Shown here one piece after another: positions 1 through 11,493 of a stretch of 64,000 nucleotides of DNA. Within the stretch, counting starts at the first letter, position 1. The number at the start of each line of letters is the position of its first letter. Below the pieces are notes generated by a model, which saw nothing but the letters and a program-made list of their open reading frames with translations, was not told the origin of the DNA and did not search any database. The stretch is taken from positions 2,864,699 through 2,928,698 of the forward strand of contig NC_064041.1 in NCBI RefSeq assembly GCF_932526225.1, written 5' to 3'. Origin of the DNA: Nematostella vectensis. Taxonomy: Eukaryota; Cnidaria; Anthozoa; Actiniaria; Edwardsiidae. The position numbers and the translations under genes were made by a program.

Positions 1-3000
1 GATTGTCTAATTGATTGACAATTGGCCATAATCTGTGAATAAATCAAGTATAACACAACAACACGAGGATTTGAGAACATCATCGAGCGGAACGAGTGGT
101 GACTATTGAACAAATTCAAGATGGTATTGGGAAGAATTTTCTGCATTGTTGTTCAGATGCGGCCAAAATAGGCTTGCAAGAAAGTATTATTTGCTGCTAT
201 TGGTTTTGCAATATCCAACTGGACGAGAAACAAGTCTTTTTCACTCAAATATTTGCGAATTGTTGGCAATAGTCCGATGCCATGAGTACTTACAAAAATA
301 CCGAGAAGGTGGCTGAATTTATTCACCGCTAGTTCCTGTATCGTTCGCTGTTTCTCTCAAACCACTCAAGAATCTTTCTCTTCGTTTCCTTTTTGCCATT
401 TAGAAGCGCCTCAAACAAGTTTGTTCGGTTGACAAGAAATTAAATCAATTCAGAATGATGAAAATATAAAAAAACAAAGTTCAAAGTCATTATTTGGATG
501 ATTCTTCGGTCCGATAAATGGAGTAGCTTCTTGCTCCTCAATGGCAGTACCAGTTCTGTACCAAAGTTGGTCTTTGGGTCGCAAAATACCGACATTTTTC
601 TGCTAGAAATTAGCCCACGGCCATCGTTGTTTACCGATTGTGAATCTCTCTCTCCCAGGCCGTAAAACTCTTTTAAATCGCTATCAAAATCAACCAAAAT
701 ATCATGAGTCAAGTCCATGATCTAAAGGCAAGGTCCGTGGTCGTGGATGGATTTCGAACCCGCGGAAAAGTTTTAACTCGAACGATTCGTTGTGCTGACT
801 TGAGCTGTAAGAGAGAAACGTGCAGAATTTCATGCAGCAAAATACGGAAAATTCCCTATCTAGGCAGGAAAGGGTAAATAAATTCGAAATATTGTACTAA
901 ATCAATTGTTTATAACATCTCTTACTTATTTTACTCTAATAAACAATGAAGCAAAGTTTTATTTTCAAGTCTGTAGAATTTCAAGCACGATTTACCTAAT
1001 ACATTGCTTTCGACCATTTCCAATGATCGGTGATCGCAATGTTTCAATCAGTTTCCATCGGCTCACCTATAGATCGTTGAGACCTGAACTTGGGATTATT
1101 CTGTAGTTTAACGGTTATTATATACAAACCTAAACTATATCACTATCCATTGAATTGTATTTGGTTCTTTCTAACAACTAAACACTAAGCGCATGGAAAC
1201 TGAAATTGTGACACCGCTCGACAACCAAATTCTCAACTTACCACGGCAAAAAATCCCTATTGGAGGCAAAAAATCGATGTAAACAATTCTAACAACACGA
1301 TGTGAAAGCTAAATCTCAATTTACAATTGTAATCAAGAAAATGCATGTCTTTACTTACCCAATAACTAAGAGAGAACACAGCAGTGAATAGCAACACGGC
1401 AACGCCGGGAAAGGATTCGTCAGATCGACCACGCCGACTAAAAGGACGCTAAACTTCGGCTCTATTTTGTCACTCGAACACCGTTCGTAATAACCGGAAA
1501 TTTCCCGAACGTGACGGTTATAATGATCGTAATAACCGGAAATGTCCCATCAAGCCCGAATCAAACCTCAAAGTGACTCAATTTAAAAATCTCACGCATG
1601 CGCGATACCACTCTACCGCTGCTTCTCCTGACCGCGATCCAAACCCCAAAATCAAACCGCAAAAATCCTAGCCCACCTAGATTAGTGTTGCTTTCCGTTC
1701 GCTACGCTCACTCCGAGCAATAATACAAAACTACAGTTAATATGAATACAAGGTATAACAAATAGTTAGCTATCTAAACTAAGTATAGCAAGAGAATATT
1801 ATTTACAAAGCAATTATAGTACAAAAACTAGGAATTTCTATGAGAAAGTTTCTACCAATACAGCATCAACATGGCGGCAATAAAAGCACGGCTTGCATCG
1901 TCATTTTATTTCTAAATTTTAGCGGCTTTATTTCATGGATTGAACAAAACTCAACTGTCCATTTTTGCTCATGACTGTCTAATTGATTGACAATTGGCCA
2001 TAATCTGTGAATAAATCAAGTATAGCACAACAACACGAGGATTTGAGAACATCATCGAGCGGAACGAGTGGTGACTATTGAACAAATTCAAGATGGTATT
2101 GTGAAGAATTTTCTGCATTGTTGTTTAGATGCGGCCAAAATAGGCTTGCAAGAAAGTATTATTTGCTGCTTTTGGTTTTGCAATATCCAACTGGACGAGA
2201 AACAAGTCTTTTTCACTCAAATATTTGCGAATTGTTGGCAATAGTCCGATGCCATGAGTACTTACAAAAATACCGAGATGGTGGCTGAATTTATTCACCG
2301 CTAGTTCCTGCATCGTTCGCTGTTGCTCTCAAACCACTCAGAATCTTTCTCTTCGTTTCCTTTTTGCCATTTGGAAGCGCCTCAAACAAGTTTGTTCGAT
2401 TGACAAGAAATTAAATCAATTCAGAATGTTGAAAATATAAAAAAACAAAGTTCAAAGTCATTATTTGGATGATTCTTCGGTCCGATAAATGGAGTAGCTT
2501 CTTGTTCCTCAATGGCAGTACCAGTTCTGTACCAAAGTTGGTCTTTGGGTCGCAAAATACCGACATTTTTCTGCTAGAAATTAGCCCACGGCCATCGTTG
2601 TTTACCGATTGTGAATCTCTCTCTCCCAGGCCGTAAAACTCTTTTAAATCGCTATCAAAATCAACCAAAATATCATGAGTCAAGTCCATGATCTAAAGGC
2701 AAGGTCCGTGGTCGTGGATGGATTTCGAACCCGCGGAAAAGTTTTAACTCGAACGATTCGTTGTGCTGACTTGAGCTGTAAGAGAGAAACGTGCAGAATT
2801 TCATGCAGCAAAATACGGAAAATTCCCTATCTAGGCAGGAAAGGGTAAATAAATTCGAAATATTGTACTAAATCAATTGTTTATAACATCTCTTACTTAT
2901 TTTACTCTAATAAACAATGAAGCAAAGTTTTATTTTCAAGTCTGTAGAATTTCAAGCACGATTTACCTAATACATTGCTTTCGACCATTTCCAATGATCG

Positions 3001-5811
3001 GTGATCGCAATGTTTCAATCAGTTTCCATCGGCTCACCTATAGATCGTTGAGACCTGAACTTGGGATTATTCTGTAGTTTAACGGTTATTATATACAAAC
3101 CTAAACTATATCACTATCCATTGAATTGTATTTGGTTCTTTCTAACAACTAAACACTAAGCGCATGGAAACTGAAATTGTGACACCGCTCGACAACCAAA
3201 TTCTCAACTTACCACGGCAAAAAATCCCTATTGGAGGCAAAAAATCGATGTAAACAATTCTAACAACACGATGTGAAAGCTAAATCTCAATTTACAATTG
3301 TAATCAAGAAAATGCATGTCTTTACTTACCCAATAACTAAGAGAGAACACAGCAGTGAATAGCAACACGGCAACGCCGGGAAAGGATTCGTCAGATCGAC
3401 CACGCCGACTAAAAGGACGCTAAACTTCGGCTCTATTTTGTCACTCGAACACCGTTCGTAATAACCGGAAATTTCCCGAACGTGACGGTTATAATGATCG
3501 TAATAACCGGAAATGTCCCATCAAGCCCGAATCAAACCTCAAAGTGACTCAATTTAAAAATCTCACGCATGCGCGATACCACTCTACCGCTGCTTCTCCT
3601 GACCGCGATCCAAACCCCAAAATCAAACCGCAAAAATCCTAGCCCACCTAGATTAGTGTTGCTTTCCGTTCGCTACGCTCACTCCGAGCAATAATACAAA
3701 ACTACAGTTAATATGAATACAAGGTATAACAAATAGTTAGCTATCTAAACTAAGTATAGCAAGAGAATATTATTTACAAAGCAATTATAGTACAAAAACT
3801 AGGAATTTCTATGAGAAAGTTTCTACCAATACAGCATCAACATGGCGGCAATAAAAGCACGGCTTGCATCGTCATTTCATTTCTAAATTTTAGCGGCTTT
3901 ATTTCATGGATTGAACAAAACTCAACTGTCCATTTTTGCTCATGACTGTCTAATTGATTGACAATTGGCCATAATCTGTGAATAAATCAAGTATAGCACA
4001 ACAACACGAGGATTTGAGAACATCATCGAGCGGAACGAGTGGTGACTATTGAACAAATTCAAGATGGTATTGTGAAGAATTTTCTGCATTGTTGTTTAGA
4101 TGCGGCCAAAATAGGCTTGCAAGAAAGTATTATTTGCTGCTTTTGGTTTTGCAATATCCAACTGGACGAGAAACAAGTCTTTTTCACTCAAATATTTGCG
4201 AATTGTTGGCAATAGTCCGATGCCATGAGTACTTACAAAAATACCGAGATGGTGGCTGAATTTATTCACCGCTAGTTCCTGCATCGTTCGCTGTTGCTCT
4301 CAAACCACTCAGAATCTTTCTCTTCGTTTCCTTTTTGCCATTTAGAAGCGCCTCAAACAAGTTTGTTCGATTGACAAGAAATTAAATCAATTCAGAATGT
4401 TGAAAATATAAAAAAACAAAGTTCAAAGTCATTATTTGGATGATTCTTCGGTCCGATAAATGGAGTAGCTTCTTGTTCCTCAATGGCAGTACCAGTTCTG
4501 TACCAAAGTTGGTCTTTGGGTCGCAAAATACCGACATTTTTCTGCTAGAAATTAGCCCACGGCCATCGTTGTTTACCGATTGTGAATCTCTCTCTCCCAG
4601 GCCGTAAAACTCTTTTAAATCGCTATCAAAATCAACCAAAATATCATGAGTCAAGTCCATGATCTAAAGGCAAGGTCCGTGGTCGTGGATGGATTTCGAA
4701 CCCGCGGAAAAGTTTTAACTTTGGATAAAAATTTTATGACGAACGATTCGTTGTGCTGACTTGAGCTGTAAGAGAGAAACGTGCAGAATTTCATGCAGCA
4801 AAATACGGAAAATTCCCTATCTAGACAGGAAAGGGTTAATAAATTCGAAATATTGTACTAAATCAATTGTTTATAACATCTCTTACTTATTTTACTCTAA
4901 TAAACAATGAAGCAAAGTTTTATTTTCAAGTCTGTAGAATTTCAAGCACGATTTACCTAATACATTGCTTTCGACCATTTCCAATGATCGGTGATCGCAA
5001 TGTTTCAATCAGTTTCCATCGGCTCACCTATAGATCGTTGAGACCTGAACTTGGGATTATTCTGTAGTTTAACGGTTATTATATACAAACCTAAACTTTA
5101 TCACTATCCATTGAATTGTATTTGGTTCTTTCTAACAAATAAACACTAAGCGCATGGAAGCTGAAATTGTGACACCGCTCGACAACCAAATTCTCAACTT
5201 GCCACGGCAAAAAATCCCTATTGGAGGCAAAAAATCGATGTAAACAATTCTAACAACACGATGTGAAAGCTAAATCTCAATTTACAATTGTAATCAAGAA
5301 AATGCATGTCTTTACTTACCCAATAACTAAGAGAGAACACAGCAGTGAACAGCAACACGGCAACGCCGGGAAAGGATTTGTCAGATCGACCACGCCGACT
5401 AAAAGGACGCTAAACTTCGGCTCTATTTTGTCACTCGAACACCGTTCGTAATAACCGGAAATTTCCCGAACGTGACAGTTATAATGATCGTAATAACCGG
5501 AAATGTCCCATCAAGCCCGAATCAAACCTCAAAGTGACTCCAATATAAAAATCTCACGCATGCGCGACACCACTTTACCGCTGCTTCTCCTGACCGCGAT
5601 CCATACCCCAAAATCAAACCGCAAAAATCCTAGCCCACCTAGATTAGTGTTGCTCTCCGTTCGCTACGCTCACTCCGAGCAATAATACAAAACTACAGTT
5701 AATATGAATACAAGGTATAACAAATAGTTAGCTATCTAAACTAAGTATAGCAAGAGAATATTATTTACAAAGCAATTATAGTACAAAAACTAGGAATTTC
5801 TATGAGAAAGT
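1..5811. repeat. 1,971-bp tandem repeat, three copies
   Basis: Three head-to-tail copies lie at about 1-1971, 1972-3942 and 3943-5811. The spacing between corresponding points is exactly 1,971 bp for the first two copies. The third has a 19-bp insertion at 4721-4739 and breaks off at 5811 inside the unit. The window starts inside the array, so its left end is not seen. Copies differ only at scattered bases, so the array is young or homogenised. Each unit holds two short minus-strand frames (92 codons, and 62 codons interrupted in copy 1) and a 66-codon plus-strand frame. I recognise none of them, and their conservation only reflects the whole unit. The unit also contains a short internal duplication around two CGTAATAACCGGAAAT motifs. 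No transposase or TIRs were seen. Confidence 0.95.
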
Positions 5812-6291
5812 GAAGTGCTGCCTGGCTTATGGGAAGTGCAACGATATTATCATCATCAAATGAAACAGTTGAATTATGTAAGAAAAAGAGTTGTTTTATT
5901 GTTCTGAGATTTATGACAGCATTGAAAGGGGGTGTAAGGAAAATTTCTAAAAAAAGATTGAAATTCAACGAATAGTTTATTCAATGGCAACATTATACAA
6001 GCTTTTGACATGCACAACAAGTTTTAAGCTAAACTGAGGATTAGAGATAGGCTTACTTGATTTGTTCCTTAAAGAAGATCTAGTGTCAATAAAATGTCTT
6101 TTATGAAAAGTAGTTGGTGTTCATAAATGGTCAGAAATGGCACTGGTTAACCTGCTCAGACCACATTAAAAGGGTAAGTGAGATAATTTGTATATCATTA
6201 TAAAGTACGGGTACCAGTGGGTAATATAAACTACAGTGCTGATGAATTTATTGTACACAACTCATTCTTGAAATGGTTAAAACTCTAAGTT
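5812..6291. other. Unassigned spacer
   Basis: AT-rich sequence between the broken end of the 1,971-bp repeat and the Helitron-type ORF. A short minus-strand open stretch at 5765-5968 runs across the repeat boundary and matches nothing I know. No gene is supported. Confidence 0.5.
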
Positions 6292-7080
6292 CTAATAGTA
6301 AGCCACTTTCAATATCAAATTGTAAAATTTTATTTGGATATGAGGCTTATTGGAATAAATAAAAAGATACTGCATCACGTGACTGGCCTCATATCCAAGT
6401 AAGTATTTAAATGTATTGAAAGTGAAACGATGGATATAAATGTTTAACTTTGTTGCCAATCCTGGGGGAATACCATTATGGGGCAACGAATACAGAGCAG
6501 TCTCATTAATTTGAATGTCCTTATAAAGAGGATTGTGTTGCATCATTAGCCACTCTAGAGCTTTAGCTACTTTCTGCCGTCTAACATACACATCTTTAAA
6601 TGTACTGTCTTTACCTTTAACTTTCGGAATTACAACAGATAATTCATTACGGAATCTAGGCAATGTTGACGCAAGCTCTTTTACATTTTGGGGTAAATTT
6701 ATACAATGCCCTGAATATCCTCTCTGCCCACCTGGTTTTATATAAACTCTCATGATTGGGAGAGCACGGGCAATAAGCATTTCTCGTATTTGAGTTAAGT
6801 CCTGTAATTCATTTGGTATTTGACTAGGAATAATAAAATTTTGTTCTGAAAACTGTTTTGGACATAGCTTATCCTTGGAGCATCGTGCACAAACATAAGG
6901 GTTACTCAACCTAGCATTAACATTCAGTGACCATGCTTCTTTGCAAATACAACAATGACATAATTTATATTGAATAGATTGGTAAAACTTTGACATATTC
7001 GATTTTGCCCAATTATTTTCATGAAGAAAACCATTCTTATAAGGATCAGATTTCTTTAAATATGCTTTTTGTGCATCTGC
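6292..7080 (-). pseudogene. DUF6570 segment of Helitron-type ORF (3' part)
   Basis: This minus-strand frame encodes a Cys-rich segment ([10 protein letters not shown], then CARC) followed by the hallmark DUF6570 order: an [10 protein letters not shown] strand, [17 protein letters not shown], then [24 protein letters not shown]6570 is known mostly from Helitron replicase-helicase polyproteins, where it lies upstream of the Helitron_like_N and Pif1 helicase domains. Here the frame stops shortly after DUF6570, at a 13-bp hairpin, and no Rep or helicase domain follows, so it is truncated. The apparent Met start at 7116 lies inside the inserted transposon and is an artefact. The true 5' continuation is at 12946-13638, in frame once the insert is ignored. 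It is a transposon relic. Confidence 0.75.
6334..6398. repeat. Hairpin with 13-bp perfect arms
   Basis: TTGGATATGAGGC at 6334-6346 is the exact reverse complement of 6386-6398, with a 39-nt loop. It sits at the 3' end of the DUF6570 frame, where similarity fades. It may be the scar of a small foldback element. Confidence 0.6.
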
Positions 7081-7096
7081 AGTTGGGCAATTCCAC
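7081..7096. repeat. Left TSD (AGTT) and 12-bp TIR
   Basis: AGTT at 7081-7084 followed by GGGCAATTCCAC at 7085-7096. Partner of the right end at 12934-12949. Confidence 0.85.
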
Positions 7097-7838
7097 TTGA
7101 GAAGTGTTAAAACCAATGATTTTCACAGTGATTTAGAGTGAATTATTGCCTCTAGTGCATTATATACATATTGGAGTTTGTAAAAAAATTTTTTACTGAT
7201 GTTGAACAACGCTGTACTCAGGGGGGGGGGGCACTTAAAACATGTACATAGGTGTACTTCATTCATCAAGAAAACAACTTGCCACATTGAACATTTCAAG
7301 CAATAAAATCATGCTTGAAAAATGTTTTCAGCCAAAAACAAAAACATGGCTATAAATACTTTACTTCAAACAATTTGGTATCAATTAATATTTTATCAAA
7401 ATGATTCCAATAAATAAATATTGAGATTCCAATTTTTGTCATGAATGTTACATAACGTCAGTGACATTTTGTTCATATTTTTACTTTAATTGAAAAACTA
7501 ATAGAAGAATAAAAAGATCCTTCCTGCTGGTAAGTTATTGGTACTAGGGATACACAATTATGGATATAAAACATCAGTGTACAACCTTCAAAGACCACAT
7601 GAAGCCAAAGTTTCAAGTCACAGACGTTACAGTTTCAACATTCTTCTTAAGTCTCAATTTTGAATAGGAAAATCATTGTTAATGTACAGGCTTGGCTAAC
7701 AAAAAAAACTTGGCTGTTTTGATACATAAATGCCTATTGAACAACAAAATGTGTCAATCACCAAAAAGTCAATTTCCTATCCTGAATGGATGATATAATC
7801 GGCTAAAGAGTGTTCAAAGTACAGTAGGTTGTCTGATG
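7097..7838. other. Non-coding subterminal region of the DDE/Ulp1 transposon
   Basis: About 740 bp of AT-rich sequence between the left TIR and the last coding module. It includes a G run near 7220 and one inverted copy of the subterminal motif at 7617-7631. No coding potential was seen. Confidence 0.6.
7617..7631 (-). repeat. Subterminal repeat, left side (inverted copy)
   Basis: GTCACAGACGTTACA, the exact reverse complement of TGTAACGTCTGTGAC found near the right end. A degenerate direct copy (TAACGTCAGTGACA) lies near 7455. Subterminal repeats of this kind commonly bind transposase; that role is inferred here. Confidence 0.7.
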
Positions 7839-8216
7839 TCACTTGGAGACTTTCTTGAATCTACTGACAAGCTTGAAAAGTTTCTCAACATCAGAAAGTT
7901 CTGGAATGGCAAATGGTCCACTAATAAAACTAGGGACAGTCATCGGACAATAAAATATGGTTGAGACGTGAACCTTGGTCACATCTTCCCTTCTTGGCCA
8001 GTGAAAAGTGGTTGCTCCGACTTTGTACAGGAACTTGAAGTTGACATGTGTTGCAGTGGCATCCAATACTCGACCAATGTAAAAGTTCTTTACGTAATCT
8101 ACGGCATAGTATTCCCCTTGTTGAATGGGCAATAGTGGGATGGGTGAAAGCCTTTTTTGGTGTAGCTCTTGAACCATCAGTATGCGGTATGCAGGGATGT
8201 CTTGCTGGGTAACCAT
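7839..8216 (-). pseudogene. C-terminal module of the DDE/Ulp1 transposon protein
   Basis: A 125-codon frame. It contains GEYYAVDYVKNFYIGRVLD, an SH3- or Tudor-like beta start of the type 'entry of an aromatic strand then YxGxV', followed by TTFHWPRREDVTKVHVSTIF. A WPxRxDV signature near the C-terminus is, to my knowledge, typical of these cnidarian transposon proteins. It follows the Ulp1 segment immediately but in another frame, so at least one frameshift separates them. The function of the module is unknown; I infer a role in chromatin or DNA tethering only by analogy. Confidence 0.55.
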
Positions 8217-8219
8217 CTT

Positions 8220-8513
8220 TCACTTGGTTGCAAGACATCTTGCATATATACAAGTAAATACACCAAAGTCAAATGAATTCACCTGTTGGGGAATCTCATA
8301 AGGCTTATTGGTATAAAAAGACCACTGGTCTATGGTGATTGACTTGTCTACTTCTTTAAGAAAAAACATCATCTTGTCTACCTGCGTAGTTGCTGTCAGC
8401 TTGATATAATTCTGGGGCAAACTGTCAATGATAACGATGGTCTTCTCTTTTGGAAGTACTACTCCCAGGAACCAATGCTCACTGTTTACTGGATTGCAAG
8501 GAAACAACACCAT
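8220..8513 (-). pseudogene. Ulp1/SENP (C48) cysteine protease segment of the transposon
   Basis: This frame shows the catalytic order of Ulp1 proteases: His in EHWFLGVVLP, Asp in TIVIIDSLP, the oxyanion-hole Gln in IPQQVNSFDFGVFTCIYA, and the catalytic Cys in the same motif (DxGVFxC). Ulp1 enzymes cleave SUMO-type isopeptides. Copies carried by DNA transposons are known in several superfamilies, including CACTA and Zisupton. The catalytic residues are intact, but the reading frame is interrupted on both sides (a TAA just upstream, a shift downstream), so I treat it as a relic. It is the protease half of the transposon's fused or adjacent DDE-Ulp1 product. Confidence 0.75.
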
Positions 8514-8619
8514 ATTTTACTCAAGTAGATTGCCCTTTCCCTTCAGAAGCTCTTCCAACTTCTTGTTTTCTACACCTCTCTCAAATTCCTCCCATCCAAA
8601 TACCTCCACATTAGTGCTT

Positions 8620-9045
8620 TCACTTTTGATAGGAGTGCCATTTCATCTTATCTTTAGGCAGTTTTCCCTCCACTTCCTTCAGGTCCCACATATTGATTAA
8701 TGGGTCACCCTCAAATGCAACTCCCTCACATATTATCAGCTGTACCAGGGTACTAGTACATGGGTTACACTCAAATTCTGTACAATGTTCCTTTAGATTG
8801 TTCTTAATCTCTTCCGGCAACCCAAGCTGAATCAGGATATCACCACCGCTGCCTTGAGAAAGAGTATCGTCATTGCTATGATGAGTAGAGTCACCGTCCT
8901 CATCCATTTCACATATCTCCAAGTCACTATCCATGTCCCTGCCCATGTCACTCTCTGTATCACTATCCTCGCTGCTTTCATCAGTGGCCACACTTCCACC
9001 ACTCTCATCAGCTGAACTCTCACCCCAAGATATCTTGATTTCCAT
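8620..9045 (-). pseudogene. Acidic Ser/Asp/Glu-rich linker of the transposon protein
   Basis: A 141-codon frame. The first 60 residues are dominated by Asp, Glu and Ser with one short HH; the rest is ordinary soluble sequence. It lies between the DDE core and the Ulp1 domain. Downstream of its stop, the region 8514-8620 still encodes recognisable protein (VEVFGWEEFERGV) leading toward Ulp1, which again suggests a broken single ORF. Confidence 0.5.
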
Positions 9046-9313
9046 GCAAATGGATCACTTTATGGGGAGAAGGTTGACTTGAATATAGGCGACAGTGCAG
9101 ACTAGGTCCCTCACTCGGCTCCAAGCAATGGATCTTTGCTATACCAGGTATAGGCTTTGCCTCTAGAAAGCAATTATCAAGCCCAAGTTTGATGCTAGCT
9201 TTGATTATATCTGCCTTGAGAAAAAGATGAGTAGAGATGGCAGTATACATTGCATTAGCAGCTTTGGCAAATTCCTCAGCATTCCCCACTCTTGGCACTT
9301 TCATCAGTGTCAT
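9020..9313 (-). pseudogene. Post-DDE segment of the transposase
   Basis: The frame reads NAEEFAKAANAMYTAISTHL and later KPIPGIAKIHCLEPSEGPSL. The 'PxPGIxKIHC' signature is what I would expect after the DDE core in this transposon group. It is offset in frame from the core; the break coincides with the 36-bp hairpin at 9308-9343. Confidence 0.5.
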
Positions 9314-10071
9314 CTAGACACTGACAGCAGTGTCTAGATGACATTGCTGTCCACACGACCCTTTTGACAGTCCCTCCTAATCTATCGACTACCCCTTTTC
9401 CATGCGATGATGCGAAAAAATGCCAATTGATCTTGACGCTGTTTTGTTGCAGTGTTTGGTAAAAGTTTGCCATGTACCTGTTCTTAAATTGGGAGCTGGG
9501 ACCATCTGAAAACATATCAACACTTGCAACCTGTGGGAACATCTCTTTTAACAAAGTATTAATAGTATAGTCCATGAAGACTGTTATTGATTGCTTGTCA
9601 TGGTTGTGATCATCGGTGACTATAACATGGGAGTTACAGGTTGTGTCAATGTTGGCTGAATCTTTTGCCCATATGGCTACTGCGAACAATGTCACCTGTT
9701 CTTGGCATCAATGCGCTGATTGGATTTCATCCTGGTGCTGACATGTTTAATTTTCTGAGAAATCTAAATGTACAACTGCTTCATTTTCATTTAAGTTGGC
9801 AATACGGTCTTCAAAAAAGGCTGATTGCTTCCTCTTGATGAACACATGCTTTAAAAAGCTAGGGATTTTCTCACTCAGACAATATAGGGCCTCTTCTACA
9901 GTTCCCTCCTTGATTGTTTTCTGCGTTTTTGTTACATTTTTAGGCTTGCCCTGTTTTGTGTCTATAGTGTTAGTAACCCTTTCCCATTGACTCCACTTTA
10001 CAACATCATCTAAAGGGGCATCTTCTTTAATGCCATCCAGCCAGTTGGGACAGTCGACACATTTCCCCAGT
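9276..10071 (-). pseudogene. DDE transposase core (RNase H-like), with stops
   Basis: Read on the minus strand from 10071: a Cys-containing lead-in (CVDCPNWLDGI), then VVHLDFSEN with the probable first catalytic Asp, then DMFSDGPSSQFKNRY with the second. FFASSHGKGVVDRLGGTVKR follows, with the candidate third acidic residue. Two in-frame stops (TAA just after LDFSEN, TGA shortly after) interrupt an otherwise continuous frame, so the enzyme is dead. The SDGPSSQFKN and HGKGxxDxxGGTVKR motifs are familiar to me from transposon-derived proteins of cnidarians and crustaceans. The residue assignment is by pattern only. Confidence 0.65.
9308..9343. repeat. Perfect 16-bp-arm hairpin
   Basis: TGTCATCTAGACACTG at 9308-9323 is the exact reverse complement of 9328-9343, with a 4-nt loop (ACAG). 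It sits exactly where the DDE core frame is lost. Confidence 0.85.
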
Positions 10072-10084
10072 TAGAATTATTTCA

Positions 10085-10445
10085 TATTCACATTTCCTAG
10101 CCCATATGAAGCCAATTTTTAAAAATCTGAACATTTCAAGAATAGACGAGATCCACTACTTGGAGACAGCTACTTTTATGTATAGGTTAACTCACGGTAT
10201 ATTACCAAACATTTTGGTCACTATTTTAAAAAATGAAACAGTCACATTCTTACAGTACCTGAACTTCAAATAATCTTTACATTAAATTCAAAAAAACTTC
10301 ATTTGGACAGCAATCCATTTCTTATATAGGGAAAAAGCTGTGGAACAATTTGAATTCTGAAATAAAATCAAAACCAAGCATTCCATCTTTCAAAACGAGC
10401 ATACGGAAACAGCTTATTGATGACCTGGGGCATGATTCATAATGT
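10085..10445 (+). mobile_element. LINE 3'-end relic (plus strand)
   Basis: Shifting plus-strand frames encode fragments of the C-terminal tail of a jockey/CR1-type reverse transcriptase protein. They include ISRIDEIHYLETATFMYRL, and later KLWNNLNSEIKSKPSIPSFK followed by a short basic end. This matches the familiar 'xxWNSLPxxIKxxxSxxxFK' terminus. It is short, interrupted by stops, and lies antisense to the DDE transposon within which it inserted. Confidence 0.6.
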
Positions 10446-10680
10446 TTGATAAAATAACTAGATGATTGCTTGTGATTTATAATCAGCATAGTTATACTTG
10501 ATCACCAATGACATGTAATGATTTAAAAAAGTGTACTGTGTTAATCACATCTTAAGAGCCAAATAAAAAAAAATCTTTGAAAACTCTGAAAACTATAAAA
10601 GGATCCTATAATTACAAGCTTTGCTTCCTTTAGAATCCTTTCCATTTGCATATAAATTTAATGTAATTACATAGAAAATG

Positions 10681-11484
10681 TTTCCCTGCTAGCAGAGGCC
10701 TCTTTTCTCTGTATTTCGCTGGGCTGGGGTTCGCGAGGAAAAGATACCTCTGCCATGGGTCGCAAGTTCGTTTGATCAAACCGCCGTCCACGATCGTGGA
10801 CGAGATCCAGAGCGCATGCTCCGTTCATTAATTACTGGCCACTATTTGAGCCCACAATGAATAGCGCATGCATGAAACGTATATCCGCTGCGGGATAATA
10901 AGCCCGCATTCGAAACGGCGTCCTCCGTAGAAATATCACGCGACGAATTATAAAAGAAGCCATTCAATGCCTTATCTTCATTCAGAATTTTCTCTCTTTT
11001 GACTAGCGAGTCAATCTTCCGTTTACAGGTTTTGCATATTCTTCTGGGAATAGCTGATCTAAGTTTACCAAAAAGTTTTGTAAAATTTTCTTCGAATCCA
11101 ACTGTGCGATATTTACATTGAAGAAACTCGCCTGCCCAGATGTCTTGAAATTAATCCCACAAACAAGACAAAACTCGTCTTTGCTGCGTTTGTTGTTCAA
11201 TCTTTTAAGTGACGTTTTAGGTGATTGAAATTGAACAGTTGTTTTCTTTTTTCGAAGAGGAGAACTAACCGGAGTTTGATTCATGATTTTCGACTAAACC
11301 CATGCAAAGCATATTAGCATATTGGCAGCTTTCGCGCGATGGTACGGGTTTTGGCACGTCGGTCGCTTATTAACGCTCACGCATGCGCAACAGAAACAGT
11401 TTCGACCCATGGCAGAGGTATCTTTTCCTCGCGAACTCCAGCCCAGCGAAATACAGAGAAAAGAGGCCTCTGCTAGCAGGGAAA
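10681..11484. mobile_element. 804-bp TIR transposon with 82-bp inverted repeats
   Basis: The terminal repeats at 10681-10762 and 11403-11484 are complementary over 82 bp with one mismatch and begin TTTCCCTGCTAGCAGAGG. The flanks carry the direct repeat GAAAATG (10674-10680 and 11485-11491), a 7-bp or possibly 8-bp target duplication, compatible with hAT- or P-like insertion. Inside is one minus-strand frame of 93 codons. The element interrupts the DDE/Ulp1 transposon between its Cys-rich and DDE segments, so it is the younger insertion. Confidence 0.9.
11003..11284 (-). CDS. Hypothetical 93-aa ORF inside the 804-bp TIR element
   Basis: The predicted product is basic at the N-terminus (SSPLRKKKTT) and has a CxxC pair (CLVCGINF) near residue 38, then a helical C-terminal half. 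I do not recognise the family. It may be the remaining first exon of a transposase gene in an internally deleted derivative, or the DNA-binding part of one. There is no neighbouring exon I can support. Confidence 0.35.
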   Translation of the reverse strand: MNQTPVSSPLRKKKTTVQFQSPKTSLKRLNNKRSKDEFCLVCGINFKTSGQASFFNVNIAQLDSKKILQNFLVNLDQLFPEEYAKPVNGRLTR

Positions 11485-11493
11485 GAAAATGTA

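Noticed and set aside
680-800. tRNA or tRNA-derived SINE (GGTTCGAAATCC on the minus strand in each 1,971-bp unit)
   Set aside because: The B-box-like motif has one base too many. I find no matching T-arm stem, acceptor stem or convincing A box.
7085-7116. Met start of the DUF6570 protein at 7116
   Set aside because: The first codons lie within the inserted transposon's terminal repeat; the real upstream coding sequence is at 12946-13638.
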